From NCBI GenBank assembly GCA_009877105.1, contig WXFD01000010.1:1-64000 (forward strand): a stretch of DNA of 64,000 nt. Direction: 5' to 3'. Position numbers and translations under genes: made by a program. The notes beneath the pieces were generated by a model. That model saw only the letters and a list, made by a program, of their open reading frames with translations. It was not told the origin of the DNA and did no database searches. Positions 37,401 to 46,087 of the stretch are shown here, piece after piece. This DNA is from Bacteroidales bacterium (GTDB lineage Bacteria > Bacteroidota > Bacteroidia > Bacteroidales > VadinHA17). Numbering within the stretch: position 1 is the stretch's first letter; each line of letters begins with the position of its first letter.

Positions 37401-38103
37401 CAGTATAATAATCAGGCCTGTCGTGGGTGGCAGGTGCAAACTGCTCCACAACCGGACCCTTCAGAAAGGCACAGTTGTCCTTATAGGCAGAAACCACCCT
37501 GTTGCGGTTGAAATGAGTGGTATTCTTTATAAGCTGGAATAGTGTCGAATCCTTCTCTTCCCCGTCGATAATGAAAATTCCATTGAAGATCTTATGCCTG
37601 CAATGTTCCGAGTTTATCTGTGAAAAACCGAAAACCTCACTGTCGGTAAGGGGTCTGGATAATTTCCGAGACAGCTTCTCAAGGTAAAGAATTTCCTCAT
37701 TGCTGAGGGCAAGACCTTCCTTTTCATTATACCCCCTGATGTCAATAACAGGCATGATTTTTTCCGGATCCCTGATGACCGTGAAAATATCCTGGTCAGG
37801 ATCCCTGTATAATGCCTGCAGCATGGGATCATATTCCGGTTTCCTCTCACGCGTGGGAATGAATTCCTCGATCCTTTTTATTCCCACTATTCCCATGTTC
37901 TGTGTTATCTCCACAGCAGTTGTGCTCCACGGTGTGATCATCTCCCTCCGGGGTCCGGTATACACGCCCTCCAACCTGTCATCATCAAGCATTGTGGCAT
38001 TTCCGAACAGCCAGGCCAGTTTCTCACTGTCAGAATCGGTTAACCTGACATCACTTTGCACGGCAATAATGGCTCCTGAATTTTTTCTGAAAAAACGGAT
38101 CAT
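34405..38103 (-). CDS. purL: Phosphoribosylformylglycinamidine synthase, single chain
   Basis: The fourth step of purine synthesis: FGAR plus glutamine and ATP to FGAM. At 1232 residues it is the large single-chain form (linker, two PurM-like halves and glutaminase), common in Bacteroidota and Proteobacteria. SLKAETHNFPTTVEPFYGAS, GGRGAFPEAG and PTGKDSLSMTQK mark the synthetase. LGVCNGCQLMTELGL carries the glutaminase Cys and MMPHPERAF the His/Glu pair. It stands alone, with an M3 peptidase gene 63 bp upstream. Confidence 0.97.
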   Translation of the reverse strand: MIRFFRKNSGAIIAVQSDVRLTDSDSEKLAWLFGNATMLDDDRLEGVYTGPRREMITPWSTTAVEITQNMGIVGIKRIEEFIPTRERKPEYDPMLQALYRDPDQDIFTVIRDPEKIMPVIDIRGYNEKEGLALSNEEILYLEKLSRKLSRPLTDSEVFGFSQINSEHCRHKIFNGIFIIDGEEKDSTLFQLIKNTTHFNRNRVVSAYKDNCAFLKGPVVEQFAPATHDRPDYYTVKKYESVLSLKAETHNFPTTVEPFYGASTGSGGEIRDRMAGGRGAFPEAGIAVYMTSYPRIEGGQPWEKAIKERPWLYHSPADILTKASNGASDFGNKFGQPLICGSLFTFEHSENMQVWGYDKVIMLAGGIGNGKSSQSEKGVPGKGDLIVMLGGDNYRIGMGGGAVSSVDTGEFDSSIELNAVQRANPEMQKRVYNAIRALCESDDNPVISIHDHGAGGHLNSLAELVEATGGRIDISRLPVGDPTLSAREIIGNESQERMGLIISRANADKLVNISEREKAPLYFIGEITGDHRLVFENSITGEKPIDLSVEALFGDPPRTIITGSSPSGKAFERVEYDRNRIHEYVELVLQLEEVACKDWLTNKVDRSVTGRIAKQQCAGPLQLPLNNLGAIALDYRGRSGFATSLGHAPAAALIDPAAGSVLSIAEALTNIIWAPLTDNLKSVSLSANWMWPCKNPGEDARLYSAVQAASRFAIELGINIPTGKDSLSMTQKYSDIVVMSPGTVIITAAGEVNDIRRIVEPVIVDDPFTSLLYIDMSRDEFRIGGSSLAQVLNRVGDDAPTVRDAGYFARVFNTIQGLIKKGRILAGHDISAGGMITTLLEMCFSNISGGIAANLTALNEPDTVKILLSQNPGIIIQVADENEVSEILLEHGISYFTIGHPVSDRTISIVNHGETLRFEIDPLRHRWFRTSYLFDRKQCGPRAALERFINYRNHILRFNLGSFSGTFSSLGITPDRQRKSGTKAAIIREKGVNGDREMAYALWLAGFDVRDVHMTDLMTGRETLDDLNMIVFAGGFSNSDVLGSAKGWAGAFRYNEAAGKALSTFFSRPDTLSLGVCNGCQLMTELGLIYPGHEQRPELLPNSSGKFESGFISVKIPENRSVMLGNMSGMELGVWVAHGEGRFNLPYPEEKYHIALKYSSSTYPANPNGSAYDVAGLCSDDGRHLIMMPHPERAFFPWQCPYYPNERKQDDVTPWIKAFINARKWIEKTLSGS

Positions 38104-38166
38104 GGGATGGTTATTAAAAGTTAAGGGATCAAAGGACGATTGAAAATTGAACTGGCAAATATAATA

Positions 38167-40200
38167 TTATTTTTTCAGGCCGCTGCGGTCAAGAAAAGGT
38201 TCAATTGAAGGTTCCTTACCCCTGAATCTTATATACAGATCTATTGGCTTGTCGCTGCCTCCCCTTTCAAGGATATTTTTCCGGAATGAGCCGGAGATAG
38301 TTTTGTTGAACAGGCCCGATTCGCGGAAAAAATAGAATGCATCAGCATCAAGCACCTCAGCCCACTTGTAACCGTAATAGCCTGCCGCATATTCACCTCC
38401 GAAAAGATGGGTGAAAGAGCAGCTCATATTGGTTCCCCCGACCGGCCGGAGTATTTCCGTTGCCGTCATGGTTTCCCTTTCAAACTCATCAACTGACTTG
38501 CTGACGGGCTCGCTTACCGTGTGCCATGCCATGTCGAGAAAACCGAATCCCAGCTGCCTGTTGCATGCATATCCTTCATTGAATACTGCGGTTTCCCGTA
38601 TCTTTTCTATAAGCTCTCCGGGAAGCTTTTCACCGGTTTCATAATGAACGGCCCACGTGTCGAGCCATTCTTTCTCATACGCCCAGTTTTCCATAAACTG
38701 CGACGGCAATTCGACAAAATCGTGGGCGACATTGGTCCCGGCAAGGCTTTCATATGTGCAATCCGACAAGATCCCATGAAGGGCATGGCCAAACTCATGA
38801 AGATAGGTTGTGAGCTCATTGAATGCCAGGAGCGAAGGCTTTGCCGGTCCCGGCCTTGTAAAGTTCATCACAATGGAAACATGCGGGATGATCCTTTTCC
38901 CGTTTTCCGACCTCTGGTTCCTGAATGATGTCATCCAGGCCCCTCCGTGCTTGCCTTTTCTGGGATGATGATCCAGATAGAGAATTGCAAGGATCTTTCC
39001 GTCATCGTCATGAACCTCCCAGGCACTGACTTCCCCGTGATAGACGGGGATATCAGTGTTCTGCACAAACTGCAGCCCGAACAGGCCGGACGCAAGACCG
39101 AAAATAGCATCCCTTACAGATTCGAGACGGAAATACGGTTTCAGGATCTCGTCGTCTATATTGTACCTTGCCCTTTTCAGCTTCTCTGAATAGTACGGCC
39201 AGTCCCATCGCTCGAGCGGGTATTTCAATCCCTGTTCAATGGCAAATGATTTAAGATTCTCATAATCCCTGAGAGCTGCATCGCGCGAGGCCTTATTGAG
39301 CCTTTCAAGGAAAGCATTTACCTTTTCGGGACTGTCTGCCATACGGTCGGTGAGGGCCATGTGTGCATAGCTTTGAAAACCGAGCAGTTTTGCTTTTTCA
39401 AGCCTTAGATTTACAATTCTCAGAACAAGGCCGCTGTTATCTTTTTCATCGTCGTGAAAGCACCTGGATCCGTAAGCCCGGAACATTTTCTCCCTGAGAT
39501 CCCGGTTGGCGGCAAATTGCATGAAGGGTATGTAGCTTGGCTGATTCAGTGTGAATACCCATCCTGTTTTTTCTTTCTTTTCCGCTTCTGCCGATGCCAT
39601 GGCCACAATATCAGGCGGCAGGCCGGCAAGATCCTTTTCATCCGTAATATGCAGCCTGAATGAGTTTGTCTGGTGAAGCACATTGGCTTCGAACCTGAGG
39701 GTTAGTTCCGCCAGTTCTTCGGAGATTTCCCTGAACCGCTTCCGGTGCTCAGGATCAAGACCGGCCCCGCCGAGAATAAAATTCCGGTGTACTTTTTCAA
39801 GCAGCATCATCTGTTCGGTATCCAGCCCTGATTCCCCCTTTGATTCGTACAGTGCATGTATCCTCTCAAACAGCTTACCGTTCATGGTTACATCATTGGA
39901 AAACCGCACCAGCATGGGCGATATTTCCTGTGCTGCATTCTGCAGTTCATCCGATGTTTCGGCGCTGTTAAGGCTGAACAGCAGGGAAGATATCCTGGAG
40001 AGTTTTTCCCCTGTCCTTTCAAGGGCCCCGACAGTATTTTCAAATGCAGGCTTCCCGGGATTGTCCGCGATGGCCTCCACCTCGGCAAGTGCTGCTTTTA
40101 TGGCCTCTTCGGCTGCAGGTTTGAAATGAGAGACTTCAATAAGGTGAAAGGGAGGTGTTTCATAGGGTGTGGACCATTTATCCAGAAGAGGATTTTTCAT
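38167..40200 (-). CDS. M3-family peptidase (Dcp/oligopeptidase A-like)
   Basis: 677 residues. The ATG at 40200 (MKNPLLDKWSTPYETPPF) is chosen because the frame upstream runs into the neighbouring gene's coding sequence. LTTYLHEFGHALHGIL is the zinc HExxH site, with the downstream Glu in VELPSQFMENW. There is no signal peptide, so a cytosolic role in trimming peptides is likely. The length is normal for peptidyl-dipeptidase Dcp. The gene lies 22 bp after the YncE/phosphoesterase gene. Confidence 0.93.
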   Translation of the reverse strand: MKNPLLDKWSTPYETPPFHLIEVSHFKPAAEEAIKAALAEVEAIADNPGKPAFENTVGALERTGEKLSRISSLLFSLNSAETSDELQNAAQEISPMLVRFSNDVTMNGKLFERIHALYESKGESGLDTEQMMLLEKVHRNFILGGAGLDPEHRKRFREISEELAELTLRFEANVLHQTNSFRLHITDEKDLAGLPPDIVAMASAEAEKKEKTGWVFTLNQPSYIPFMQFAANRDLREKMFRAYGSRCFHDDEKDNSGLVLRIVNLRLEKAKLLGFQSYAHMALTDRMADSPEKVNAFLERLNKASRDAALRDYENLKSFAIEQGLKYPLERWDWPYYSEKLKRARYNIDDEILKPYFRLESVRDAIFGLASGLFGLQFVQNTDIPVYHGEVSAWEVHDDDGKILAILYLDHHPRKGKHGGAWMTSFRNQRSENGKRIIPHVSIVMNFTRPGPAKPSLLAFNELTTYLHEFGHALHGILSDCTYESLAGTNVAHDFVELPSQFMENWAYEKEWLDTWAVHYETGEKLPGELIEKIRETAVFNEGYACNRQLGFGFLDMAWHTVSEPVSKSVDEFERETMTATEILRPVGGTNMSCSFTHLFGGEYAAGYYGYKWAEVLDADAFYFFRESGLFNKTISGSFRKNILERGGSDKPIDLYIRFRGKEPSIEPFLDRSGLKK

Positions 40201-40222
40201 ATTCGGGTAATTGGCTGCATTA

Positions 40223-42898
40223 TCAATATCCGTCACCGTCAGGGTCGTCGTCGCCATCGTCGTAGCCGGTTGCTCCTGCATATTTCCGGGGATAGGGAGC
40301 GTTCCCCCTGGCAGCAAACCATAATATCCTGTTAAGCAGGTCATCATTTCCCGAGTCAACGCCTGCGAACTCGGGAAGCATGCTCTTCCTTGCAAAATGG
40401 AGCGCCCTGCCTGAGAGCGATGACAGCGGTTTATTCATCTCATCAAGCGGAATATTATTTGGAAGGGCAGTGTAGGGTGTAAGGTCGGGTTCGCTGCCAA
40501 AACAATCAGTCATCGGATAAGCAATGGCATCCTGAATATTCATCGGCGGAAGGCCGAGTATCTGTTCAATTGTCCTTATCATTGACGGCTGGCTGTAATA
40601 TGTATGGATCGTGGTCCTGAGCCGGGAGTAGGGGCTGATCACAAGTCCGACTGTCCGGTATGCGGAAATATGATCCCAGCCTCCCTGGGAATCATCTTCT
40701 GTTACAAAAATAACAGTGCTTTCCCAGAATCTGCTTTTGGTGACAGCTTCTACTATCTGTCCGAGGGCAAGGTCGTTGTCGGTAATCATGGCTCTCGGGG
40801 TGGGATGTCCGGGTCTCAGCCCGGCAGTATGGTCATTGGGAAGGGCCATGATCATCAGTTCGGGCAGCTGGTCGCCTTCCATGGCTTCATATTCCTTCAG
40901 TTCCCTGATAAAATCAGCAGCTCTCATCACATCAGGAAATTCATGATTACCGTACGAGGGGTAAGTGGGGCTGAGAAGGCTTTTTACAGGTTCAATTGTG
41001 GTATAATTTGTAAATTCCACTTTTTCTCCCCTGAGGAATTTATTATATATCTCTGTCCATCCGGGACTGGTATTGTTTTCAAATACGGGATATGAGGCTT
41101 CGCCGTATATTCTCACCTTTTTCCCGCGGTTCACCCCGTTATCCCACAGGAAGCCGCTTGGAGAATATACCAGTGCATCGTCCTGGACGTGCGGATAGCT
41201 TCTGAACCAGGCCCGCATATTCTTTTCTATGTAATCCGTCACAATTGCCGCATCTGTCCACTGATGTCCCTCCGCCGAGCATTTCCCCGACACATTGAAA
41301 TTATCGAGAAGAAGGAATTCCCTGGCGAGCTTGTGGGTATTGGGAGTGATCAGTTCTCCGTAAGTGCAGAGGCTCGGATCACCGCGTCCTTCCTTCATGT
41401 CGCCCAGGATCTGGTCGTAAGTGCGGTTTTCCTTGATGATGTAAAGCACATGCCTGAACAGGGAGGGTTCCCCGATCCTTTCGGGCACGGGTTTTGGAGC
41501 GACCCCGCTTCTGGGTTCCTCCCTGGCAGTTGTGGCACGTGCCAGGTTGTTCACTGCAATAACAGTATCGGTATAGGCAGCAAGATCCCTGCTTCCCGGG
41601 GCCGGAAAAACAGAAATCGATGCTAGCAGATGATGGGAGTTGTATATAAGATTCTCACCGGCAGGATTTTTAATGCCTACATGGACTCCGTCAGATTCCA
41701 GATTGGCCACATAAACCGATCCTGAAGGTGTGATGCAGATTCCCGATGGATAGGCCCCTGTGGGGATAAATCCTGTTACAGTACTTTCCCTGCCGCCCTG
41801 CCTGTTACCGGCCTTTTTGCCGAGCGAAATCACAGCCAGGGCATTGTCCATTCCGTTTGCAACATAAAGGGTCTGTTCATCGGGTGAAAGGCATATGCCG
41901 TTTGGGGAATCGCCAAAATACGGATTGATGTCGGGCTGAAGCCTGACGCTGATTGTTTCTGTAACCACGTCCCTTGATGTATTTATTACCGACACATTAT
42001 CGCTGTTGGAGTTGGTTACATAGATGTACCTGCCCTTTCTGCCGCTGATTATTCCGTTGGGGTGGAGCCCTACAATTATATCTTTCAGGAAAGTTCCCGT
42101 TTCAGCATCAAATACTGCGACGCTTCCTTCGCGTGTGGAGCCGCCGGCCTTGTTGTCAACCCTTGCAAGGCCCCACGGAACCCCGGCTACAGCCTTGTCC
42201 CTGTCGGTTGGAAAGCGTCCTGCCCAGTTGGTTACATATACCTTTCCGGCTGCTGCTGCAATCCCGTACGGAGCGACCCCGGGGAAAGTATACCACACCG
42301 TGTCGCCTGTGATGAAATCCTGTTTGACCAGAGTATTGTTTCCGTTCAGGACAACATAAAGATATTTGTTGCCGGCCTCCCTGGTGATAAGTATCTCGTT
42401 GGGCAGTGCAATAGCTGCCGGCGGCATGGTCTTGTATTCAATAAGGCGGGAGAATTCAGCCTTTTCACCGTTCCAGGTTGCAGAGGCCACAAATGACCTG
42501 TTATCTGCACCGACCACGCTCCAGTAAACATGCATCCCCGACGCATCTTCATCCCATTTCAGGCCGGAATATGTGTTCATTCCGCCCCTCAGGAGGGGAT
42601 GCTCATTGTTGACAAGGCTGTATCTGACCTTATTGTCCGCAGTGCTTATGAAAACTATGCTGTAGCGTTCCATTACCGCCACATACCGGGCATCGGGTGA
42701 AAGGGCAACGTCCATGGCATGGTTCTCAAGCGCTTCATTTCCGAAAACAACCTGCAGCCCGGCAGGTTGTATAAAGCGGTTGTATGAATGCTGAATTCTT
42801 TCCCTGATACCTTCACTGACTGTTTCATGAAGAACCTGGGCTTTTAATGAACTGACAGTGAACACTGCTGCCAGTAATACCAATGATATGCATTTCAT
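40223..42898 (-). CDS. Exported YncE-type beta-propeller fused to a phosphoesterase
   Basis: 891 residues with a signal peptide (MKCISLVLLAAVFTVSSLKA). Residues about 40-450 form a propeller of YVTN-like repeats (GRYIYVTNSNSDNVSVIN, SPDEQTLYVANGMDNALAV). From about 475 a phosphoesterase domain of the acid phosphatase/phospholipase C superfamily begins (VLYIIKENRTYDQILGDM), with FVTEDDSQGGWDH near its end. The C-terminus is an acidic DDGDDDPDGDGY run that could bind calcium. It is probably periplasmic or on the surface; the substrate is unknown. Confidence 0.88.
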   Translation of the reverse strand: MKCISLVLLAAVFTVSSLKAQVLHETVSEGIRERIQHSYNRFIQPAGLQVVFGNEALENHAMDVALSPDARYVAVMERYSIVFISTADNKVRYSLVNNEHPLLRGGMNTYSGLKWDEDASGMHVYWSVVGADNRSFVASATWNGEKAEFSRLIEYKTMPPAAIALPNEILITREAGNKYLYVVLNGNNTLVKQDFITGDTVWYTFPGVAPYGIAAAAGKVYVTNWAGRFPTDRDKAVAGVPWGLARVDNKAGGSTREGSVAVFDAETGTFLKDIIVGLHPNGIISGRKGRYIYVTNSNSDNVSVINTSRDVVTETISVRLQPDINPYFGDSPNGICLSPDEQTLYVANGMDNALAVISLGKKAGNRQGGRESTVTGFIPTGAYPSGICITPSGSVYVANLESDGVHVGIKNPAGENLIYNSHHLLASISVFPAPGSRDLAAYTDTVIAVNNLARATTAREEPRSGVAPKPVPERIGEPSLFRHVLYIIKENRTYDQILGDMKEGRGDPSLCTYGELITPNTHKLAREFLLLDNFNVSGKCSAEGHQWTDAAIVTDYIEKNMRAWFRSYPHVQDDALVYSPSGFLWDNGVNRGKKVRIYGEASYPVFENNTSPGWTEIYNKFLRGEKVEFTNYTTIEPVKSLLSPTYPSYGNHEFPDVMRAADFIRELKEYEAMEGDQLPELMIMALPNDHTAGLRPGHPTPRAMITDNDLALGQIVEAVTKSRFWESTVIFVTEDDSQGGWDHISAYRTVGLVISPYSRLRTTIHTYYSQPSMIRTIEQILGLPPMNIQDAIAYPMTDCFGSEPDLTPYTALPNNIPLDEMNKPLSSLSGRALHFARKSMLPEFAGVDSGNDDLLNRILWFAARGNAPYPRKYAGATGYDDGDDDPDGDGY

Positions 42899-42983
42899 GA
42901 TTGCAACAGTTAAGTGAACCGGGTCCCGATGCGTTGCCTAATACTCACAGCCAGAATGCAGTGAAAAATGCATCAACGCAAAA

Positions 42984-43008
42984 CAGGGATGTTTACATGA
43001 CATCCCTG
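42984..43008 (-). terminator. Terminator of the FKBP/cyclophilin/DUF3127 operon
   Basis: On the minus strand cagggatgt pairs perfectly with acatccctg over a 7-base loop, followed by TTTTG. It lies 44 bp past the DUF3127 stop. Confidence 0.55.
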
Positions 43009-43039
43009 CAAATATATGAATTCAGAATGTTAACGGAAA
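43009..43039 (-). promoter_or_regulatory. Promoter of the YncE/phosphoesterase gene
   Basis: Minus strand: TTTC (43039-43036), a 19-bp spacer and TATATTTG (43016-43009). The start would lie inside the terminator hairpin listed at 42984-43008, so the two signals overlap. One of the readings may be wrong. Confidence 0.4.
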
Positions 43040-43051
43040 AAATAATTTCCT

Positions 43052-43429
43052 TCAGAAGGGAAGATCATCGAGCTGATCATCACCTGGAAATGATTCGTCG
43101 GTTATGTGCGGCGGAAATTCCTGTTCTGTATCCTCGGTCCTGATCCTTTCAATCTTCCATGCATCGAGATTGGTGAAGTAACTCACCTTTCCTTCGCGTT
43201 CCCATTTGTTTCCCCTCAGGTTAAAGGTTACCTTCACTTCGGCATTAAGGAAGGATTCATTTATAAGATCGCATTTATCCTGAATAAGCTGGAACTTGAT
43301 ATAATCGATGAACAGGCCTGCCCCTCCCGCCTCCTTCTTTTCAATGACAAACTCGCGTTTCCGGAATTTGTCGCTCACCTGGTTGACGGGGGCTATATCA
43401 ATAACCCTGCCGGAAATTTCAAACGCCAT
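43052..43429 (-). CDS. DUF3127 protein with SSB-like acidic tail
   Basis: 125 residues of the Bacteroidota family DUF3127. The body (FEISGRVIDIAPV, FRKREFVIEKKEAG, EVKVTFNLRGNKW) looks like an OB-fold. The tail PGDDQLDDLPF closely resembles the C-terminal tip of single-stranded DNA-binding proteins (DDIPF), which docks onto DNA repair and replication partners. It is the last gene of an operon behind two prolyl isomerases; the start is 1 bp after the cyclophilin stop. Confidence 0.85.
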   Translation of the reverse strand: MAFEISGRVIDIAPVNQVSDKFRKREFVIEKKEAGGAGLFIDYIKFQLIQDKCDLINESFLNAEVKVTFNLRGNKWEREGKVSYFTNLDAWKIERIRTEDTEQEFPPHITDESFPGDDQLDDLPF

Positions 43430-43430
43430 A

Positions 43431-43889
43431 TCACTCTCCGAGTATTACTATTTTGTCAATCCTGTCGCCCTGCTGAATCAGGTCAATTACATCAAGGCCC
43501 TCCGTTACTTTTCCGAAACATGTATGCTGCCGGTCGAGATGCCTGGTGTTTGCCCTGTTGCGGCATATGAAGAATTGCGATCCACCGGTATCTCTGCCCG
43601 CATGGGCCATTGACAACACACCCCTGTCGTGGTACTGGTTGGCACCGGTGAGTTCACACCTGATGGTGTATCCCGGTCCGCCTGTACCTGTCCTGGGATC
43701 GCCCGGATCCTTCGAATACGGGCAGCCTCCCTGGATAACAAATCCGGGTATGACCCTGTGAAAGGCGAGGCCGTCATAAAATCCTTCCCGTGCGAGCTTA
43801 ACAAAATTACTGACGGTTGCGGGCGCATCATCCTCGAAAAAGTCGACATGCATCACACCCCTTGCAGTATGTATTTCAGCCTTTTTCAT
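43431..43889 (-). CDS. Cyclophilin-type peptidyl-prolyl isomerase
   Basis: 152 residues. The cyclophilin core is plain: FHRVIPGFVIQGGCPY holds the catalytic Arg, and GSQFFICRNRAN and CFGKVTEGLDVID complete the site. There is no signal peptide from the ATG at 43889, so it should be cytosolic. The longer frame upstream runs into the FKBP gene. It overlaps none of its neighbours but starts 1 bp after the FKBP stop. Confidence 0.93.
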   Translation of the reverse strand: MKKAEIHTARGVMHVDFFEDDAPATVSNFVKLAREGFYDGLAFHRVIPGFVIQGGCPYSKDPGDPRTGTGGPGYTIRCELTGANQYHDRGVLSMAHAGRDTGGSQFFICRNRANTRHLDRQHTCFGKVTEGLDVIDLIQQGDRIDKIVILGE

Positions 43890-43890
43890 T

Positions 43891-44604
43891 CTAGTGAACG
43901 ATTTCGAGAAGTTCCACTTCAAAAATAAGGGTTGAATAGGGCATTATTATATCACCGGCCCCGCGGGCTCCATAGGCAAGGTTTTCCGGAATGAAAAGCC
44001 TGAATTTTGAACCGACGGGCATTAACTGCAAGGCTTCAGTCCAGCCGGGAATCACCCCGGTGACCGGAAACTGTGCCGGCTCATTCCTCTTGACGGAGGA
44101 ATCAAATTCTTTCCCGTCAATAAGGGTGCCTACATAATGAACCTTGACCTGGCTGTCCCTTGTAGGCTTCTCACCGGTACCCATCCTGATGACCTCGTAT
44201 TGAAGACCCGAAGGAGTAACAATTATTCCCGGCTTTGTCTTGTTATTTTCCAGAAAGGCTACATTTTGATCAATATGGTCCTTGTACAAAACCTTGTTGG
44301 CTGCAGCTTGCTTTTCAGCTTTCTGATTTTCACGATCGCTGATGAACGACATGATGAAACTTCTTGCGGCATCGTCACTCATCACCGGCCTTCCCTTTTC
44401 CCCGTCGAGCATCGCCTTTGCAACAAGCCTGGGCTCCAGGTTCAGGCTGTCATTTTTCAGGGCATTGTAGTTAACAATACCGAAAGCGTATGAAAGCGAA
44501 TCGGTTCTGTTTTTCATTTTAGCATTCGATATTGCATTTTTTGCACACGAGCCTGACATCAGGGCAACCATGATGGCCGCGACGATCAATCCATTGATTT
44601 TCAT
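43891..44604 (-). CDS. FKBP-type peptidyl-prolyl isomerase lipoprotein
   Basis: 237 residues. A lipobox (MSGSC) implies lipid attachment in the periplasm. The N-terminal half ([16 protein letters not shown]) matches the Mip/FkpA dimerisation domain. The C-terminal half ([36 protein letters not shown]) is the FKBP fold. It helps fold exported proteins. It is first in the operon, with a perfect promoter upstream. Confidence 0.92.
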   Translation of the reverse strand: MKINGLIVAAIMVALMSGSCAKNAISNAKMKNRTDSLSYAFGIVNYNALKNDSLNLEPRLVAKAMLDGEKGRPVMSDDAARSFIMSFISDRENQKAEKQAAANKVLYKDHIDQNVAFLENNKTKPGIIVTPSGLQYEVIRMGTGEKPTRDSQVKVHYVGTLIDGKEFDSSVKRNEPAQFPVTGVIPGWTEALQLMPVGSKFRLFIPENLAYGARGAGDIIMPYSTLIFEVELLEIVH

Positions 44605-44631
44605 TTGAAGTAGTTTTGGTTAAAATTTTGG

Positions 44632-44661
44632 CAAAGATAATATTTTGACTGCACGAACAAA
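44632..44661 (-). promoter_or_regulatory. Promoter of the FKBP operon
   Basis: Minus strand: TTTG (44661-44658), an 18-bp spacer and TATCTTTG (44639-44632). Both boxes match the consensus. The -7 box is 27 bp before the ATG. Confidence 0.6.
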
Positions 44662-44678
44662 GTAAATGGGTCTTTTTT

Positions 44679-45338
44679 TCAGGATTTAAATGCTCTTAGA
44701 ATATGGCGCTTGCCTGCCGGGCCGGGGAGTAATGTAACCCGAAATCCGTTTGCCCTGAGAGCTCTCTTTATCTCACCTTTTACCGAATATGTCATAAAGA
44801 TACCTCCTGGCACCGTTATCCGTGAAATCTTCCTGAAAAGTTCGGGTGCCCATATATCCGGCTGTCTGCCTGGACTGAAGGCATCAAAAAAGATAAGATC
44901 ATAAAACCCTTCCAGGTCATCAGTGATCAGGTCACCACAGATCTTATGAAGGATGAAGTTTTTGGTTATTTCCTCCGGCCGGTTCCATTCACAGGAGTGA
45001 ATCAGTTCAAACCAGTGCTTTGCCTCTTCACCAAGCATAGCGGTATGGTTAAGTGAGGTGATGATTCTTTCGGGGAGAGGATACTTCTCAATCGATGTGT
45101 AAAATACCGTTCTTCTGCCGGCTTCTGCACTGATGCAGGCCAGAAGGGCATTCAGACCCGTTCCGAATCCGGCCTCGAAGATCCTGAGCGGATTTGCTGA
45201 TGAAAATTCCTGCCCGCATTTAATAAACACATATTCTGACTCCTGAATGGCGCCGTGGATGGAATGGTAATATTCATCAATTTCCGGAACATAAAGAGTA
45301 TGCGATCCGTCTCCGGTTTTTGCAATGATATATTGCAT
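44679..45338 (-). CDS. mnmD: MnmD-type tRNA wobble-uridine methyltransferase
   Basis: 219 residues, equal to the methyltransferase half of MnmC without the oxidase half. It would finish mnm5s2U34 in tRNAs. IFEAGFGTGLNALLA is the SAM-binding motif I, and FYDLIFFDAFSPGRQPDIW is the family's DAFSP motif. The ATG at 45338 (MQYIIAKTGDGSHTLY) is chosen since family members begin with this strand. It sits 101 bp after the HAD gene. Confidence 0.9.
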   Translation of the reverse strand: MQYIIAKTGDGSHTLYVPEIDEYYHSIHGAIQESEYVFIKCGQEFSSANPLRIFEAGFGTGLNALLACISAEAGRRTVFYTSIEKYPLPERIITSLNHTAMLGEEAKHWFELIHSCEWNRPEEITKNFILHKICGDLITDDLEGFYDLIFFDAFSPGRQPDIWAPELFRKISRITVPGGIFMTYSVKGEIKRALRANGFRVTLLPGPAGKRHILRAFKS

Positions 45339-45439
45339 AATCTGAATGATCTTAGTGAATACTGATGCTGATAAAAGGGTTTGGCATGGAATGCGGAAAA
45401 GAAGTGACAATCATTCAGCGGTAACCGCTCAGTATTCCC

Positions 45440-46039
45440 TTACCAGTCGGAATCATACCAGGATCTGACGTCGGTTACCATCATACCGGCGTTTTGCGCA
45501 GCTTCAATGCCAAGTTCGCCATCTTCGAAAACTTCAATGAAAGGCGGATCAACATGCATAAGCTCCGCACATCTCAGGAATGTTTCAGGATGGGGTTTGA
45601 ATGAACTCACATCGTTTGCGGTGATGATTATTTCGAAAAAATGTCTCAGTCCGGTTATTTCCAGTGTCTTCTCAACTGCCTCCCTGTGACCTCCCGTTCC
45701 TACAGCCATGGGCAGGATCCCATGATATTTCCTTACGATATCCGTAACAGGTTCAATGGGTTTTATAAGATGCTGGAGACGGAGAAATTCCTTCATTTTT
45801 TCGTTCACTATGCTGTCGATGGATACACTGCCGTTGAGTCCGCAGCTTCTGATCACTTCTTCTGCAATTATCCAGCCTGGGCTGCCGGTATGCCTTCGCA
45901 GGAATTTATTGTCAATATGGGCTCCGTACCTGGCACAGGCCCTTTGCCAGGCCCTGAAATGGTACGGCATGGTGTCGGCAAGGGTTCCGTCGAGATCAAA
46001 GATCAATCCTTTTACACCCGGTTTGATATCGTACTTCAT
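45440..46039 (-). CDS. HAD hydrolase, beta-phosphoglucomutase/YqaB-like
   Basis: 199 residues with LIFDLDGTLADTMPYH (motif I and cap), AVGTGGHREAVEKTL (II), SSFKPHPETFL (III) and FEDGELGIEAAQNAG (IV). The short sequence after DGT and the family layout are closest to YqaB fructose-1-phosphatase or beta-phosphoglucomutase; the substrate is not settled. A -7 box (TATTTTTG at 46069-46062) lies just upstream without a convincing -33 partner. Confidence 0.87.
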   Translation of the reverse strand: MKYDIKPGVKGLIFDLDGTLADTMPYHFRAWQRACARYGAHIDNKFLRRHTGSPGWIIAEEVIRSCGLNGSVSIDSIVNEKMKEFLRLQHLIKPIEPVTDIVRKYHGILPMAVGTGGHREAVEKTLEITGLRHFFEIIITANDVSSFKPHPETFLRCAELMHVDPPFIEVFEDGELGIEAAQNAGMMVTDVRSWYDSDW

Positions 46040-46087
46040 GGGAAGCTTGTTAATGGAGGTGCAAAAATAGTGAAAAAAATGACATGA

